In this document: piece after piece, positions 36,210-48,890 of the stretch
Layout: every line of letters begins with the position of its first letter
Position numbering within the stretch: position 1 is the first letter of the stretch
Assembly (NCBI GenBank): GCA_023935145.1
Contig: CM043698.1
Span: 72,989,501 to 73,053,500, forward strand
DNA: 64,000 bases
Reading direction: 5' to 3'
Source of the DNA: Bretschneidera sinensis
Taxonomy: Eukaryota; Streptophyta; Magnoliopsida; Brassicales; Akaniaceae
Notes under the pieces: generated by a model
Database searches by the model: none
What the model was told of the DNA's origin: nothing
What the model saw: the letters and a program-made list of their open reading frames with translations, nothing else
Position numbers and translations under genes: made by a program

Positions 36210-39200
36210 CAGGTATGTGCTTTATGTTCTCAATTTTATCACACTATTGAGACTTGCCATTTATATTCATCTACAGATCCCGAGCAAGCGAACTATGCGG
36301 GACCAAACAATGTATATGCAAATACCTACAATCTTGGATGGCAGAATCACCCATGGAGCAACAATCAAAATGCATTGAACCTTCAAGGATAGCAAAGGAA
36401 CTCCCCACCAGTAGCCCAAACAGTTTCGAAATCAAAGACAAATGACCGAGATAGTCTTATAAGGCACCTGATGACTTCACAAGAACAGTTCATAGCAGAG
36501 GAAATACAATTCCGGACTGAGCAAAGGGAAACCATTGCAATGCATGAGCAAGCCATTCAAAGACTAGAAGTACAAGTGGGGCAATTGGCTAAGGAGCTAA
36601 GTGAACAAAAGCAAAGTATTGTTGAGCAAGTTTTTCATCTCCATCACATTGATCCATTGGAGACCACCTTCACCCATTGTTTCAAAGGATTAGATATTGA
36701 GCCAAAATCTGAAGATGTTACTGACGACATCATTGAAATTGAGCACCTCCTTGAGGCCTATCCAAAATATCCAAGTAAGTACAACCCTCCATTTGAACAT
36801 CATGCGCCTACTAATACTACTCTTCTCCCTTGTATTTTCTAGGCACCAAAATTGGAATTGCAGCAGTTATCAGATTATTTAACTTATGCTTATCTAGGGG
36901 AGAGTAAGACATTATCTGAGATAGTTGTTGCCAATCTTAGTTGCGGGGAAGAAGAGAAGCTGTTGAGAGTTCTTATAGAGCACAAAACCGCTATAGAATA
37001 AGTCACGGTCCGGCTGAAGACGTAAAACTTAGCGCTCATGGGAGGCACCCCACAACTTATCCTTTTATTTTTATTGTTTTTCATATTTATGGTTATTTAT
37101 TTTTTTTAGTACTTCTTGTTTTCTCATATTACGTTAGTTTTTCTTTTTATGGACAATGTGTGCATCCGTTCAATTTTGGGGGTGTGCTATGAGCCAAGCC
37201 GGCCCAGCTAGTTCTCCATCTCCCAGGTTAGATCTTTCCATGATATTCACACATTAGGGACAATGTGTAATTTAAGTTTGGGGGTATGGGAGACACATTC
37301 ACACACACCTTGTCCCAATTTTTTTATTTATTATTTTATTGTTTAAAAGAAAAGATAAATGCATGTTTATGTTGTTTTGAAAATTTTGGTTGATTTAAAC
37401 AAATATTATGATAAGATTTCATCAATAAGCTTAAAATATTGAACACATGGTCTAAATAATAAAGTTTTAAAAGTTTAGTTACTTACTTTAAGGCATTTAA
37501 GAATTCTTAAGTTTGATCTAAATCTGACACGAGCACATTAGCACATAATTGTGTGGGGTATGACATATAATTTTTATATGTATGTTTCCATCGCCTAACC
37601 GTAATCAGATAACTTGTTAGAAGAACATCTTGGCATAGAAAAATAGAAAAAAAAAATTATTGCTCAAAAAGAGAAAATAAAATGTTGCTAATAATCATTA
37701 AATAAACTTCCCTCTGAATAACTGGACCTCTTACCTCAGTAAGCAGTGAGTGTTCATGTCAAAAGGTTGGAATTCTGCTTATAATGATCATTAAATAAAG
37801 TTTTCACTGGGTAACTGGACCTCTTGCCTCAGTAAGCAGTGAGTGTTCACGTCAAAAGGTGAGAATTTTACTTGTCAGCATTAAGACCAGTTAGTTTCAT
37901 AGCCTTTTTTACTCGAGTTAGTAAGTCCTTAGGGGTGTCTTTACACCTAATGCCCTAAAACCATATGGTTTGGGAGTCATTGGCTAAGCACTCGCTACAT
38001 GGGTCAAATAGAAAGCTTAAGGGAACTCAACATGGCAAAAATCTCATAATAAAAGAAAAAGAAAGAAACAAAACTATGCTATTATTGTTCATTCTAATAG
38101 GAAACTCGATGAATGTTAAGACATTGAAACACTACACATTGGAGTTATTTGGAAGCTTCATCTTTTATATGCTAATTCACCACACACTAAGTCAGACTTA
38201 TGATGCCTTAACCAGCCTTATGTAAGTGATTAGATTTTAAAACTCTTATTCATTGCAAAGATGTGTTTGTATTTTAAGCTTGCTCTTGAATAAATATCAC
38301 GATTTTGTGTAAGATTTAAATTTTCAGATACCATGAATGATGGATTTATCTTTGTGTCTTTGTTTTTCATTTAGTTTTTAGTTTCGTATTGCTAATAGAC
38401 TAGCAATATATAAGTTATTTTATTCCATTTTACTTCCCTTTTTGTGTTTTCTGTGTTTTTATAGGTTTTGGAAGAAATGAAGCATTTTGGAACTGAAAGA
38501 GCAAAACTAGAACTGGGAGCTGCAGAAGAGTGCGATCGAGCGCAGTGTATGGTGCGATCGAGTGCATAAGCACTCGTGCGCACACGGAGAAGGCTCGAGT
38601 GCAACCTTGCGCTCGAGTGTAAACTCATGCGCTCGAGTGCACACGCATCAGTAAAACATCAAAACGGCAGTTCCTATTTTGGAAAGTAGGGTTAGAGACC
38701 TGTTTTGGAAATTAGGGTTTCCAAGTGTCCTTAGAACCTTATAAATAGACTTGTAAAACATAGAAATAGTATCTCCCTTTTAGTTTAGTTTTTTGTTCGG
38801 GGAGGGCAGAGGTCAGACAATCCCAGAGGAGAGATTGTGGAGACGAATTGACGACTCTTCTCCAAAGTGTTTTTGGGTTTCTTCTTTTTTTTGTATTTTA
38901 TTTTATGATGTTGTTTAGCATCACAACTATGTGTAACTAATTTTCTAGTAAGGGTTTGGTTGAGACCATAATTATGTTGACTCAATAATTCAGTATTGGT
39001 GCCTTTGCGATATTTGTGTTGTGATGCTTAACTTGATTAATGTCTATTTTTATTTAAATTCCTCATGTGTTTGCTAATCAACATATGCATGTGGTATAGA
39101 TTAGTTAGTTGAATCAATTTGGATGATCGAGTCCTGGGTTCAACAATAGTAACAAAAGATATCCACGCCGGATTCTTGAGTTAATCAACATGGGAAACCG

Positions 39201-39686
39201 GGAGTAGATACCATGCCCTAGGTCTCGTGTGGTTGTCGATTTCCACAGATCTTATGCTCTCTTAAGGAGCAACTCAGTATACACCATGCTGAATCTCTTA
39301 AGAAAGAAAAGAGTTAGAGGAGATACCATGCCTAACTCGTTGCTTAGGGAAATCAATAGCTTAAGGAGTAGATACCATGCCCTTAGGTTGACAACCATTA
39401 GGTATTCATGACATGAGTAAAGCATTAGCATACTATTTTGTTGTGGGAGCATGATTAATGGTGGATATCAAGTCCCTACGCCTTTACCTTTATTAAATTC
39501 CAACTCAATATTTATTTCTCTTATTTTTATTTTATTATTGGGAAACTAATTCTAAATCAAAATTTATCAATCCCTGTGGAGATAATCTTGCATTCGCACA
39601 GTATACTACTAAGTTGACCTTGTGCACTTGCAAGTAAAACAAGTCTGATTATTCGTTTATTTATTTAGGTAGATAATCACTCAACA
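36210..39686 (+). mobile_element. Element C: internally deleted Athila-like retrotransposon, 5' LTR missing
   Basis: It starts inside gag at the zinc knuckle (CALCSQFYHTIETCHLYS, about 36219-36270) and runs into the Gln-rich spacer. It jumps over protease to the RT lead-in (VFHLHHIDPLETTF, then LSDYLTYAYLGESKTL, then HKTAIE at 36994) and then into the post-pol box (37012-37052). The 3' region has the duplicated repeat (37714-37768 and 37806-37861) and double hairpin (37927-37975). The polypurine tract and the first ~70-85 bp of the 3' LTR are deleted. It cannot move. Confidence 0.82.
38415..39686 (+). repeat. 3' LTR of element C, 5' end missing
   Basis: It matches the LTRs of elements A and B from about LTR position 70 and ends CACTCAACA. 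CG-rich palindromic motifs include TGCGATCGAGCGCA (38531-38544), TGCGATCGAGTGCA (38553-38566), a degenerate one near 38590 and two TGCGCTCGAGTG copies (from 38608 and 38628). The TATA box is near 38741-38748. Confidence 0.82.
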
Positions 39687-41905
39687 ATGGTCGGTGATAC
39701 TGGCCAGTGGTTCAGCTTTTACCCACTTGTGAAATAATTTTTTGCCAAGATGAAGTACATCCATTGGCTGGGTGCTCCGGTGAAAGGTCCAAGGAGGCCT
39801 ATTCCCCACAGGGCAAAAGGAAGCGGGCTAGTGATTAGTGTGAGGGGATTCCCCGGTCTACGAGAGGTGGTGGCATACTGCTGGAAACTCTTGCACTTCT
39901 TTACCAGTTTCATGGCTTTTTCTCGCATCCCGAGTTAGTAGTAACCTTGGCGAAGTATCTTAAAAGAAAGAGCTCGCCCCCCGAGGTGATTCCCGCAGAT
40001 CCCTTCATGAACTTCTCGGATGGCGTAATTGGCCTCGTTCGGGCCTAAGCATTTTAAATAAGGGGTTGTAAGACCCCTTTTATATAGTTGATTGTTCAAG
40101 ATTTTTTACTATGCTTCTCGTGAGATGATTTTTCTGGCCTCGTTCCTTTCAGTCAGGAGATGTCTATCCCGCAAATACCTGAGGATAGAATCCATCTAGG
40201 TTCCCTCAGTGGCCATGGACAACATGATTGTTTTATCAATGCTGGGTACGGTGAGTGTTTTGAGGTAGATCGCTCATGTGGATTCGAGGTACCTAGAGGA
40301 GGCTAGCCGGGTTAGGGAGTCAGCCTTTGAATTTTTGGCCCGGGGAACTTAGTTGATTCGAAACACTTGGAACTTGGCGATAAGTTCTCTGGCCTTCGCT
40401 AAGTTGGGGGCGATCCTCTCTCCTTGGGCTTTGAACTCTCCATTGACTTGGTTTACCACCAACTATGAGTCATTGTATGCGTTTAGAGCCTCTACAGACA
40501 GCACCCTGGCTAGCTTCATCCCTGCCAGTGGAGCCTCGTACTCGACTTCATTGTTTGAGGCTCTAAATCTGAACCTTAGGGCGTACTCAATGGTAAAACC
40601 ATCTAAGCCACTCAGGATGAGCCCAATGCCACTCCCGGTGTTGTTGGAGGATCCATCAACATGGAGTGTCCATTGAGGGACTTTCTTGATCTTGTCGAGA
40701 TCCGGAGTAGAATATTCTAGAATCGGGAGGGTGGTTTCCACAATAAAGTCGGCCAAGGCCTGGGCTTTGATAGTTGTGAGAGACCGATAATGAATGTCAA
40801 ACTACCTAAATTTCGCTGACCATTTGACCATTTATCTGGAGATGTTTGGCTTGTGGAGTACTTGCCGGAGGGGTTGGTCAGTTAGGAAGATAATCGTGTG
40901 TGCTTGAAAGTACAGTCGGAGCTTGTGGGCCTTGACCAGGAGTGCATACGCCATCTTCTTCACAGGAAAATATCTTGTTTCTACATTGTGGAGAACCCTA
41001 CTCACATAGTACACGTGTTTTTGGACACTTACCTCCTCCCGGATTAGGACGGATGCCACCACGTCGGATCCGACTGAGAGATATAGAAAAAGCTCTTTCC
41101 CGATGACGGGCTTGGTAAGTAAAAGAGGTGAACCTAAGTACTTTTTTAGTTCTCCAAACGCTTCTTGGCAATCCTCGAACCAGCCGAAGTCCTTCATCTT
41201 TTTGATGGCTTTGAGGAACGGGAGACACTTTTTCGCGGATTTTGACATGAATCAGCTTAAGGGCGGTATTCGCCCAGTGAGTCGTTGGACCTCCCTCACT
41301 GTCCAGGGTGATTTCATGCTGAGGACAGCTTCTATCTTTTCGGGGTTCGCCTTTATGCCCCTTTGCGTTACCATGAAACTGAGGAATTTTCCTCAGGTGA
41401 CCCCGAACGCGCACTTAGAGGGATTTAGCTTCATTTGATGGCATCAAAGGACTTTAAAGGCTTCTCTTAAGTCGTTTTTGTGATCCTCGACCTCAATGAT
41501 TTTCACCAGCATATCGTCCATGTTAACCTCCATGTTTCGGCTGATCTGCTCTCGAAATATTTTGTTTACCAATCTTTGATAGGTGGCTCTAGCGTTCTTT
41601 AACCCGAAGGGTATAACTTTGTAGCAGTAGAGCCCTTGCCCCGTGATGAAGGCGATTTTCTCTTGATCGGGCCTATACATGAGGATTTGGTTATACCCTG
41701 AGTAGGCGTCCATAAAGGTCAGCAGCTCTTGCCCCGAGGTTGCATCGACGAATTGGTCGATCCTTGGTAAAGGGAAACTCTTTTTTGGACATGCTTTATT
41801 CAGATCCGAGAAGTCGATGCAAATCCACTATTTTCCATTGGTTTTTTCACCATCACCACATTGGATACCCAATCCGGATAGTTCGCTTCACGAATGAAGT
41901 TGGCC
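39687..41905 (-). pseudogene. Tat-like Ty3/gypsy pol fragment: RT, two RNase H parts, integrase start
   Basis: On the minus strand from 41905 leftward: RT with FMDAYSGYNQILMYRPDQEK and VIPFGLKNARATYQRLVNKI. The active-site strand reads NMDDML, then RNase H (FLYLSVGSDVVASVLIRE, then YFPVKKMAYALLVKAHKLR). The second, archaeal-like RNase H (WTLHVDGSSNNTGSGIGLIL, 40675-40615) is typical of the Tat lineage. The integrase start (CKSFQQYATTS, LPFALWGIGLLGPF) ends at 39687 with the Asn-Tyr-Phe core strand. Stops and frameshifts are frequent. Both ends are truncated and no LTR is present. It differs in base composition and lineage from its Athila-like neighbours. Confidence 0.85.
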
Positions 41906-43101
41906 TTTCAATTTCCAGTTTCTGTCACACAAAACGTCAGCACTTAAGGAAGTGCGATCGAGCGCAATACTCCTTGCGATCAAGCGCATTTACACCATAA
42001 CCTATCTCCTGCACTCGGTACCTTCTCGACTGCACCCACTAATAATCAGCAGTGAGAGGATACCCCATCTGGCTAAAGACGTTAAACTTAGCGCTAATGG
42101 GAGGCACCCCAGACATATCCTTTTTATTTAGTACTTTTGTTTTATAGTCATATTTTCATATTTATTATTTTGTTTTCCGGAACAACGTTTGTTTTCCTTT
42201 ATCAGGTACTTAGTGCGTGCATCCAGTTCAAGCAACCTAGTTCTCCATCTCCCAGGTCAGATCTTTCCATGCCACACACATTGGAGACAATGTGCATTTT
42301 AAGTTTAGAGGTAGTGGGAGATACTAGATACTATCACACACGCACTTGGAACACATGCACACACTAAGTCCCAGTTTTTTTTAGGAAGATAAATGCATGA
42401 TCAATGGGTAAACAAAATTTTTTTGGTTGAATTAAAAATTTGATAACACTTCATTAGTAAGCTTACAAGCTAGAACATATAGTCTTGTATTAGGAATTTT
42501 ACAAAGTTGAGTTAACTACCTCAAGGCACCTAAGAATTCACAAGTTTGATTTAAAAAATTGCACGAGCACATTTAGCACGCATTTGTGTGGGGTATGACA
42601 TATAATTCTTTCGTATATGTTTCCATAACCTAATCTATAATCAGATAACTTGTTGAAAAGAACCCTTTGGCATAAGAAAAATAAAGAAAAATATGTTCAT
42701 CATGCAAAAAGAAAATCAAAAAGCTTCCAAAAATCAACTTTCCACTAAGCAACTGGGCCTCTTACCTCAGTAAGCATTAAGTGTTCACGTCAAAAGGTGA
42801 AAGTTTCATTAAGGAGCATTAAAAACCTATTAAGTTCCATAGCCTTTTTGACTCGAGCTAGTAGGTCCTTAGGGGTGTCTTCACACCTAATGCCCTAAAA
42901 CCATCTGGTTTGGGAGTCATTGGCCAAAACACTTGTTACAAGGGTCAAATAGAAAGCTCGATGGAACTCAACATGGCAAAAATCGCATGATAAAAGAAAA
43001 AGCAAAAAGAAGCAAGTATTATGCCATTTTGTTCTCTTTGATAAGAAATTCGATGAAAGTTTGGGCACCGAAACACTATCCACTAAAATTATGTGGAAAC
43101 C

Positions 43102-43579
43102 TGATGTAGGAGGATCCGAGTCAGATGATGTTGAGTTGTCAGATAACACGTTGTTGGCACTGAGATACTTTGAGTTGGCATATCAGCGCAAAAATGGCAG
43201 GTGGACTACCTAGAACGGTTGACTGCCGTTGATTCTATTTTAGGCCTTCAAATTTGCAGTTTCTAGTTTTAGGAAACTTTCCATTTGCAATTTCTTTTGT
43301 ATTGAAGTCAGAATTGACTTACAATCGTTTAATCCTAGTAATTTCCTTAGTTTTCCCCAGGATTATGTTTTCGGAGTTTTTTTCTTTTTTGCTTTGACCT
43401 TATAAATAAGGAGGCCACATACAGAAAAGACAGATTATCATTATTATTGGTATTTGCATAATTTTAAATTAAACATCAGAGATGTTTCTCTGTGTTTTAA
43501 GGGTTTTTCTTGTGTGTTTTCCTTGTAAAATATCTATCGAAACTAGCCTGCAGAATAATCACTATTCTGTCCGACGTTA
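43102..43579 (+). repeat. 5' LTR of CRM-like element
   Basis: It starts TGATGTAGGAGG and ends GACGTTA (the terminal CA has become TA). It matches 45427-45925, which is about 20 bp longer. Confidence 0.85.
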
Positions 43580-43630
43580 GTTGGTATCAGAGCTTCAGCA
43601 TCTTTCTGGGGTGAGATTTCATCAGTTTCC

Positions 43631-45426
43631 ATGGCTGGTGGTCGTGGTCGTGTTCGTCGCGGGCAGGTTCTGAACGAGGAAGCCCCACACCGTGATCGTA
43701 ACGTTCAGGATGCAGTGATTGAGAATTTTCAGAAGTAAGTTTCAGCGTTAACCCAGCGTCTAGCGGCGCAGAATTTCAGTGATCGTGAGATGGAAGATCA
43801 CGATTTCGATTCTAGTTTCGAAAACCCGTATCACAATCCTGCTCGATTCTGGGAGCACCGTGGTCGGGAGAATCATTATAGAGACCTCGATTTCAGAGTG
43901 GATCTGCCAGAGTTTTTTGGTATGTTACAGGCCGAAGGATTCGTTGATTGGTTGAATGAAGTATAGTGTATTTTCGAGTATAAGGAAGTCCTAGATCGTG
44001 TCAAAGTGAAACTGGTCGCCATCAAACTCAAACGCAGAGCATCTAAGTGGTGGGAGCAGTTGAGGCACTCACGCGATCGGCAGGGCAAGGCCAAGATCAC
44101 AGATTGGGAGAGGATGAAGAAGAAGATGAAGGGTCACTTCCTTTCTTTCGGCTACACTCAAACCTTGTTTCAGTGACTTCATTCGTTGAGGCAAGGCACG
44201 AGATCGGTGGATGATTACACGGAAGAGTTCTATCAATTGATAGCCCATAATGATTTATCCGAGAAAGAAGAGCAGATGGTGGCACGGTATTTGGGGGGAT
44301 TACAGCAGCCCCTGTAGGATGTCCTCAGCCTTCACTCACTGTGGACCGTTTCTAAAGCATACCAGCATGCACTTGCAGTGGAAAAACAGCAGAACAGGAG
44401 GCCAGTGATCAGAAGCGATCAAAGCAGTCGGCTAGTTCACCCTCAAGAATCCCGTCCTGCCCAGCAGCCACTCCAAGGTAACTCTAACCCAAATATTAGA
44501 TGTTTCAGATGTGGTGAACATGGGCATAAATCGACTGAGTGCAGGAAGTCTGTTAGTCATAAGGGCAAAAATCTCCTGATTGAGGACGACGAGGTAGATG
44601 AAACTAAAGAGATTGGAGAGCCTGTGTATGACGATGATAAAGATGTAGATGTGTTGTATGGAGATGGCCATGAGACTCTGGTCGTTCATAAGAGTTTATT
44701 GACCCCCAAGGGTGATTCAAGGGACGATTGGTTGAGAACCAATATTTTTCACGCGACCTGCACAGTTGCCGATAAAGTCTGCAAGATGATCATTGACAGT
44801 GGTAGTTGTGAGAATGTAGTGTCTGAAGAGATTGTCCAGAAACTGTAGTTGAAGACAGATCATCATCCTAAGCCGTATAAATTGTCATGGCTGAATAAAG
44901 GCAATGAGGTAACAGTAGATAGGCGATACCTAGTGTCTTTTTCGATTGGTAGGAAATATTTTGATAATGCTTGGTGTGATGTTGTGTCTATGGATGCATG
45001 TCATGTATTGTTAGGTAGACCTTGGCAGTATGATCGTAGTGTTATTCATGATGGGTGAAAAAATACATATTCCCTTAGCATCAAAGGGAAGAAGATTGTG
45101 TTGGCACCTCGTCGGGAAGGAACCACTCCTACCCCAGTAGCCAATAATACTAATCTGCTTTCGATGTCCAGGTTTTTAGCTGAGGTTGAGCGTGGAGATG
45201 TGGTCCATGCTCTGCTGCCTTGTGGGAATAGTCCACCAGACATGAATCCAGATTTACCAGCAAAGGTGTAGCAGCTACTAGCAGAGTTTTTTGACCTGAT
45301 GCTAGAGGATCTTTCTCCTGGGTTACCGCCTGATGTCTTTAATGTGAAACACCTGAGTCCTTGTTTTGTGGATTCCGATGAAGCTACTGTGAACTCGAGG
45401 ATGAGTTCTATCCAACCCGAGGCGAC
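43631..45426 (+). pseudogene. gag-protease of CRM-like element joined to integrase C-terminus
   Basis: Start MAGGRGRVRRGQVLNEE at 43631. Capsid region RVDLPEFFGMLQAEGFVDWL, then KLKRRASKWWEQLRHSRDRQ. Zinc knuckle CFRCGEHGHKSTEC at about 44503-44544. Protease site MIIDSGSCENVVSEEIV at about 44788-44838, then DACHVLLGRPWQYD. After the RT lead-in (FDLMLEDLSPGLPP) the frame passes directly to VFNVKHLSPCF, the integrase C-terminus, so RT, RNase H and the integrase core are deleted at about 45330. Stops in gag (43737, 43963, 44175, 44317, 44846 region) disable it. Confidence 0.83.
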
Positions 45427-45925
45427 TGATGCAGGAGGATCTAAGTCAGATGATACTAAGTTGTCAGATAACACGTTGTTGGCACTGAGATACCTTGAGT
45501 TGGTAGATCAGTGCAAAAATGGCAGGTAAACTACCTAGAACGGTTGACTGCCGTTGATTCTGTTTTAGGCCTTCAAATTTGCAGTTTCTAGTTTTAGAAA
45601 ACTTTTCATTTGCAATTTCCTTTTGTATTCAAGTTAGAATTGACTGCCGTTGATTCTGCCTTAATACAATCGCTTAATTTTAGTAATTTCCTTAGTTTTC
45701 CCCAAGATTATGTTTTCGGGGATTTTTTTCTTTTTTGCTTTGACCTTATAAATAAGGAGGCCACATACAGAAAAGACAGATTATCATTATTATTGGTATT
45801 TGCATAATTTTAAATTAAACATCAGAGGTATTTCTTTGTGTTTTTTGGGTTTCTCTTGTGTGTTTTCCCTGTGAAATATCTGTCGAAACTAGCCTGTAGA
45901 ATAATTGCTATTCTGTCCTGCGTCA
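45427..45925 (+). repeat. 3' LTR of CRM-like element
   Basis: It begins TGATGCAGGAGG and ends CTGCGTCA. Open frame 45299-45529 crosses into it, which is the integrase/LTR overlap. Confidence 0.85.
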
Positions 45926-46198
45926 AAACCCCATCTCATATGTGCTAATCCATCACACACAAATCAAACTTGCGATGCCTTAAGCCAACCTTAGGTGGTT
46001 ACCATAAAACTTTTGAAAGTCCTTTTGCAATCCAAAATGTGTTTTTATTATAAGCTTACTCATGAACGGTTATCATGGTTTTATGCATAACCCAAATTTT
46101 TGAGTACCATGAAAATAAATTTTTCTTTAAAATTTTGTTTCAACATAATCTTTGGTTTTGTATTGCTAAGGGACTAGCAATATGTAAGTTTGGGGATG

Positions 46199-47461
46199 TG
46201 ATAAGTGCTTAAATAGTCATATTTAAGCCCTTTAATTTACACTTGTTAGACTCTTTACTTATCTATTTTAGTAGACTATACTTCATTTTTATGTTTAATG
46301 TGTTTTTCACAGGACTTGGACAAAAAGATAACAAAATGGAGCTTTTAGAAGCAAAAGTCAAGTTCTGCCCTCCAGCAAGGTGCACTTGAGCGCACCCCCT
46401 TGAGATCGAGCACACAAGCACACGAGCGCATATATGCGATCGAGCGCATCCTGTATACACTCAAGTGCAATTACTCCAGAGGCAGCAGAGCCAGAATTGG
46501 AAAGATGTCCTCCGACTCCAAAACGGAATTAGGGTTTTGTGACGCAATGAAGACCCTATAAATAGCCCTGTAAAACACATATCACACACCTTTTGTTTGA
46601 GACTCGAGGTAGAGAGCTTAGGAGAAGAATTGACGACTCGTCTCCCGAGTCTTCTTCGGTTTTAGTTTTCTGTTTTTACTTAATTATGTTTAGCATGTTT
46701 ACTTTACTTAGTATGTGTAACTAAACTCTTATAGGGCTTGATTGAAGCCCTAGTTATGCTTTACCACACATTTATTCATTGATTATCTTTGCTATAACCT
46801 TGTAAGAATATTTAACTTGATTAATACCTGTTTATATTTACATTCCTCATATGTATGTGCCTGATCAACGTATGCATGTGGTATGGATAGGTTAGTCGAA
46901 TCAATTTGGATGACTGAGTCTTGGGTTCGACATTAGTAATAAGGGATATCCACACCGGATTCCCGGGTTAATCAACATGAGAAACCGGGAGCGGACCAAG
47001 CCCTAGGTCCCATGTGGTTCTCGATCTTCACAGTCCTCATGCTCTCTTAAGGAACAACTCAATATACACCCATGTTGAATCCCTTAAAGAGAGAAAAGAT
47101 TTAGAGTATACACCATGCCTAACTCGTTGCATAGGGAGATCAATAGCCTAAAGTGTGGACCAAGCCCTTAGGTTGGCAACCATTAGATATTCATGATAAG
47201 GCTAGAGCATTGAAACCTTAGTAAGTGGGAAAGTATAATTAGTGGTGAATATCATAGCCTTATGTTCTCATTATTGATATTCACTCACTATCAACTGTTA
47301 TTTCTCTTTTAACTTAAAGGAATTAGTTCTAGATAGAAATTCACCAATCCCTGCGGAAATGATCTCGCACTTGTACACTATAATACCACAGACCTTGTAC
47401 ACTTGCAAGTAAAACAAGTATGATTATTTACTTATTTATTTAGGTAGATAAACGTCCAACA
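46199..47461 (+). repeat. 3' LTR of element B (1263 bp)
   Basis: It starts TGATAAGTGC, ends CGTCCAACA and is the plus-strand partner of 31252-32518. Palindromic motifs are at 46381-46470, including TGCGATCGAGCGCA (46435-46448). The TATA box is near 46557-46564. Confidence 0.9.
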
Positions 47462-48648
47462 ATAATCATCAAGTGGGATTACCTCAAGAGTTTCCTTACC
47501 TTTCCAATCTCCTAGTTGTAGCTCCACCCCTTGTGCTACACTCATTGTCAGAACTTCTTTGGAATTGACTGTCTTGATCCACCCATTGCCTTTCTCCACC
47601 TTATTTACTCGAACACATAGAGATCGAAAGCCCTAGTGTCTACAAGAGCACTAACCTTGGTGCCAGCCACCATGATGTTTGTAAACATGAGCCCCTTCCG
47701 CTTGCCAAACCTTTTGGCTTTGATCGAGTTAAGCATGATAGAGCCAAACTTGAGGGTATCTTTCTCCATTTCCCCCTTTTCCCTAGCAATGGTAGAGAGC
47801 TTGGTTCGTTTCGGGTAATCCCGCACCCGATGAGGACCCTCACACAAGTAGCATGCTAATGGCTCCTTCTTTTTGCCCCCTTCCTTGGCGGACTTCCACT
47901 TGTGAATGGGTGGTTTCTCTGGATCACCCTTCTGATACTTGTCTTTGTCTCCCCCACCTTTACCCTTATTCTTGGAGGAGTCAAATTTCTCTTGTTTCTT
48001 GAACTCCACCAAAGATTCTGCCATGGACATGGCTCGGGTGAGGTCTTGGACACCCCTTCTTTGCAACTCTTGCTTAGCCCATGGTTTGAGGCCATCCACG
48101 AAGGAGAAGAGAGCCTCCCTCTCTCCAAGATCATAAATCTGGAGCATGAGTTCCAAAAACTCTCGTAAATACTCTCGTACTTCCCCACGTTGGATGAGCT
48201 TTCGTAGTGTGGCTCGTGCCTTATCTTCCGCATACTCCGGATGGAACTGTTGGTGGAATTTCCTCTGGAATTCTTCCCACGTAACAATGGCAACACCCGC
48301 ACACCTACGTCGCCACCATAATAAAGCAACATCAACAAGATAAATAGAGGCAGTGTTTACCTTGGTTATATCCTCCATGATGTTCATCACTCGAAAATAT
48401 TGCTCCATCCCCCAAAGAAAGTTGTCCACATCCTTTGCAGCTCGGATGCCTTTGAACTCCTTTGGCCTAGGCACATTCACCTTGTGATTGGGTGTTATAG
48501 CAAGCATACCACCTCCGATGGCTGCTTTGCAGGCTGAGAGCTCCCGCTTGAGCTCTTCCATCTCTTCCCGCATAGACATCACCACGACCTCAAGGGTGTC
48601 CTTCTTTTGCATAAGCACATCTTCAGCTTCGTTGAGGGCACCTTGCAT
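47462..48648 (-). pseudogene. Chromovirus gag and protease start
   Basis: An open frame of 347 aa runs from 48648 to 47605: a coiled-coil-like N-terminus (MREEMEELKRELSACKAAI), the retrotransposon gag domain (VPRPKEFKGIRAAKDVDNFL, then YLVDVALLWWRRRCAG, then FQRKFHQQFHPEYAEDKAR) and a damaged zinc knuckle (CYLCEGPHRVRDYP; the last Cys is replaced by Tyr). The protease site reads VDTRAFDLYV where DTGAS is usual. The frame continues to 47462 (EVLTMSVAQGVELQLGDWKG, then IPLDDY) and stops where element B inserted. The downstream part of the protein is at 32519 on the plus strand. Confidence 0.88.
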
Positions 48649-48890
48649 CGCTCCTTAGAGATCCTCTCTCATGGAGTTTAGCTCCTCGATGCTACCATCG
48701 GTATCCTCGAATTTTTCCCACATTTCTCCCACGACTAACTCCACCTTAACCAAGCGAGCATCCATGCTTGACATCACATCCTTGAACTAGCCTTCTTGGC
48801 CGCCCCCTCTCAGGTCTCATGACCGTCATGAACTAGGTTGCTAGCATCAGAAGCGGTTGCCATCTCTTCTCAAAATTCTCAATGAACTTG

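Larger units (their letters stand above)
43102..45925 (+). mobile_element. CRM-like chromovirus, short deletion derivative
   Basis: It is flanked by the 5-bp target duplication AAACC (43097-43101 and 45926-45930). LTRs are 43102-43579 (478 bp) and 45427-45925 (499 bp), with TATA boxes at 43401-43408 and 45747-45754. The primer site TGGTATCAGAGC (Met-tRNA type) is at 43582-43593. The interior holds gag, protease and the start of RT, then jumps to the integrase C-terminus. That reading frame continues into the 3' LTR, as is known for CRM chromoviruses. It is non-autonomous. Confidence 0.85.
41906..47461 (+). mobile_element. Element B, 3' half (not inverted), with a CRM-like insertion
   Basis: A short interior with two CG-rich palindromic motifs (41953-41966, 41975-41988) is followed by the post-pol box (42071-42110), one copy of the direct repeat (42746-42799) and the double hairpin (42868-42916). 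The CRM-like element sits at 43102-45925. Then come the remaining 3' region, the polypurine-like tract GTTTGGGGATG and the 3' LTR. Together with 25621-32518 it rebuilds one Athila-like element. Confidence 0.85.

Noticed and set aside
46199..47461. LTR-LTR recombination between the two inverted element B LTRs as cause of the inversion
   Set aside because: Such an event would put breakpoints within the B LTRs; both are intact to their ends. The breaks map to 25620/25621 and 35907/35908 instead.
47605..48648. 347-aa open frame as a host gene
   Set aside because: It has a retrotransposon gag domain, zinc-knuckle remains and protease motif, next to a Met-tRNA primer site and LTR; it belongs to the chromovirus.
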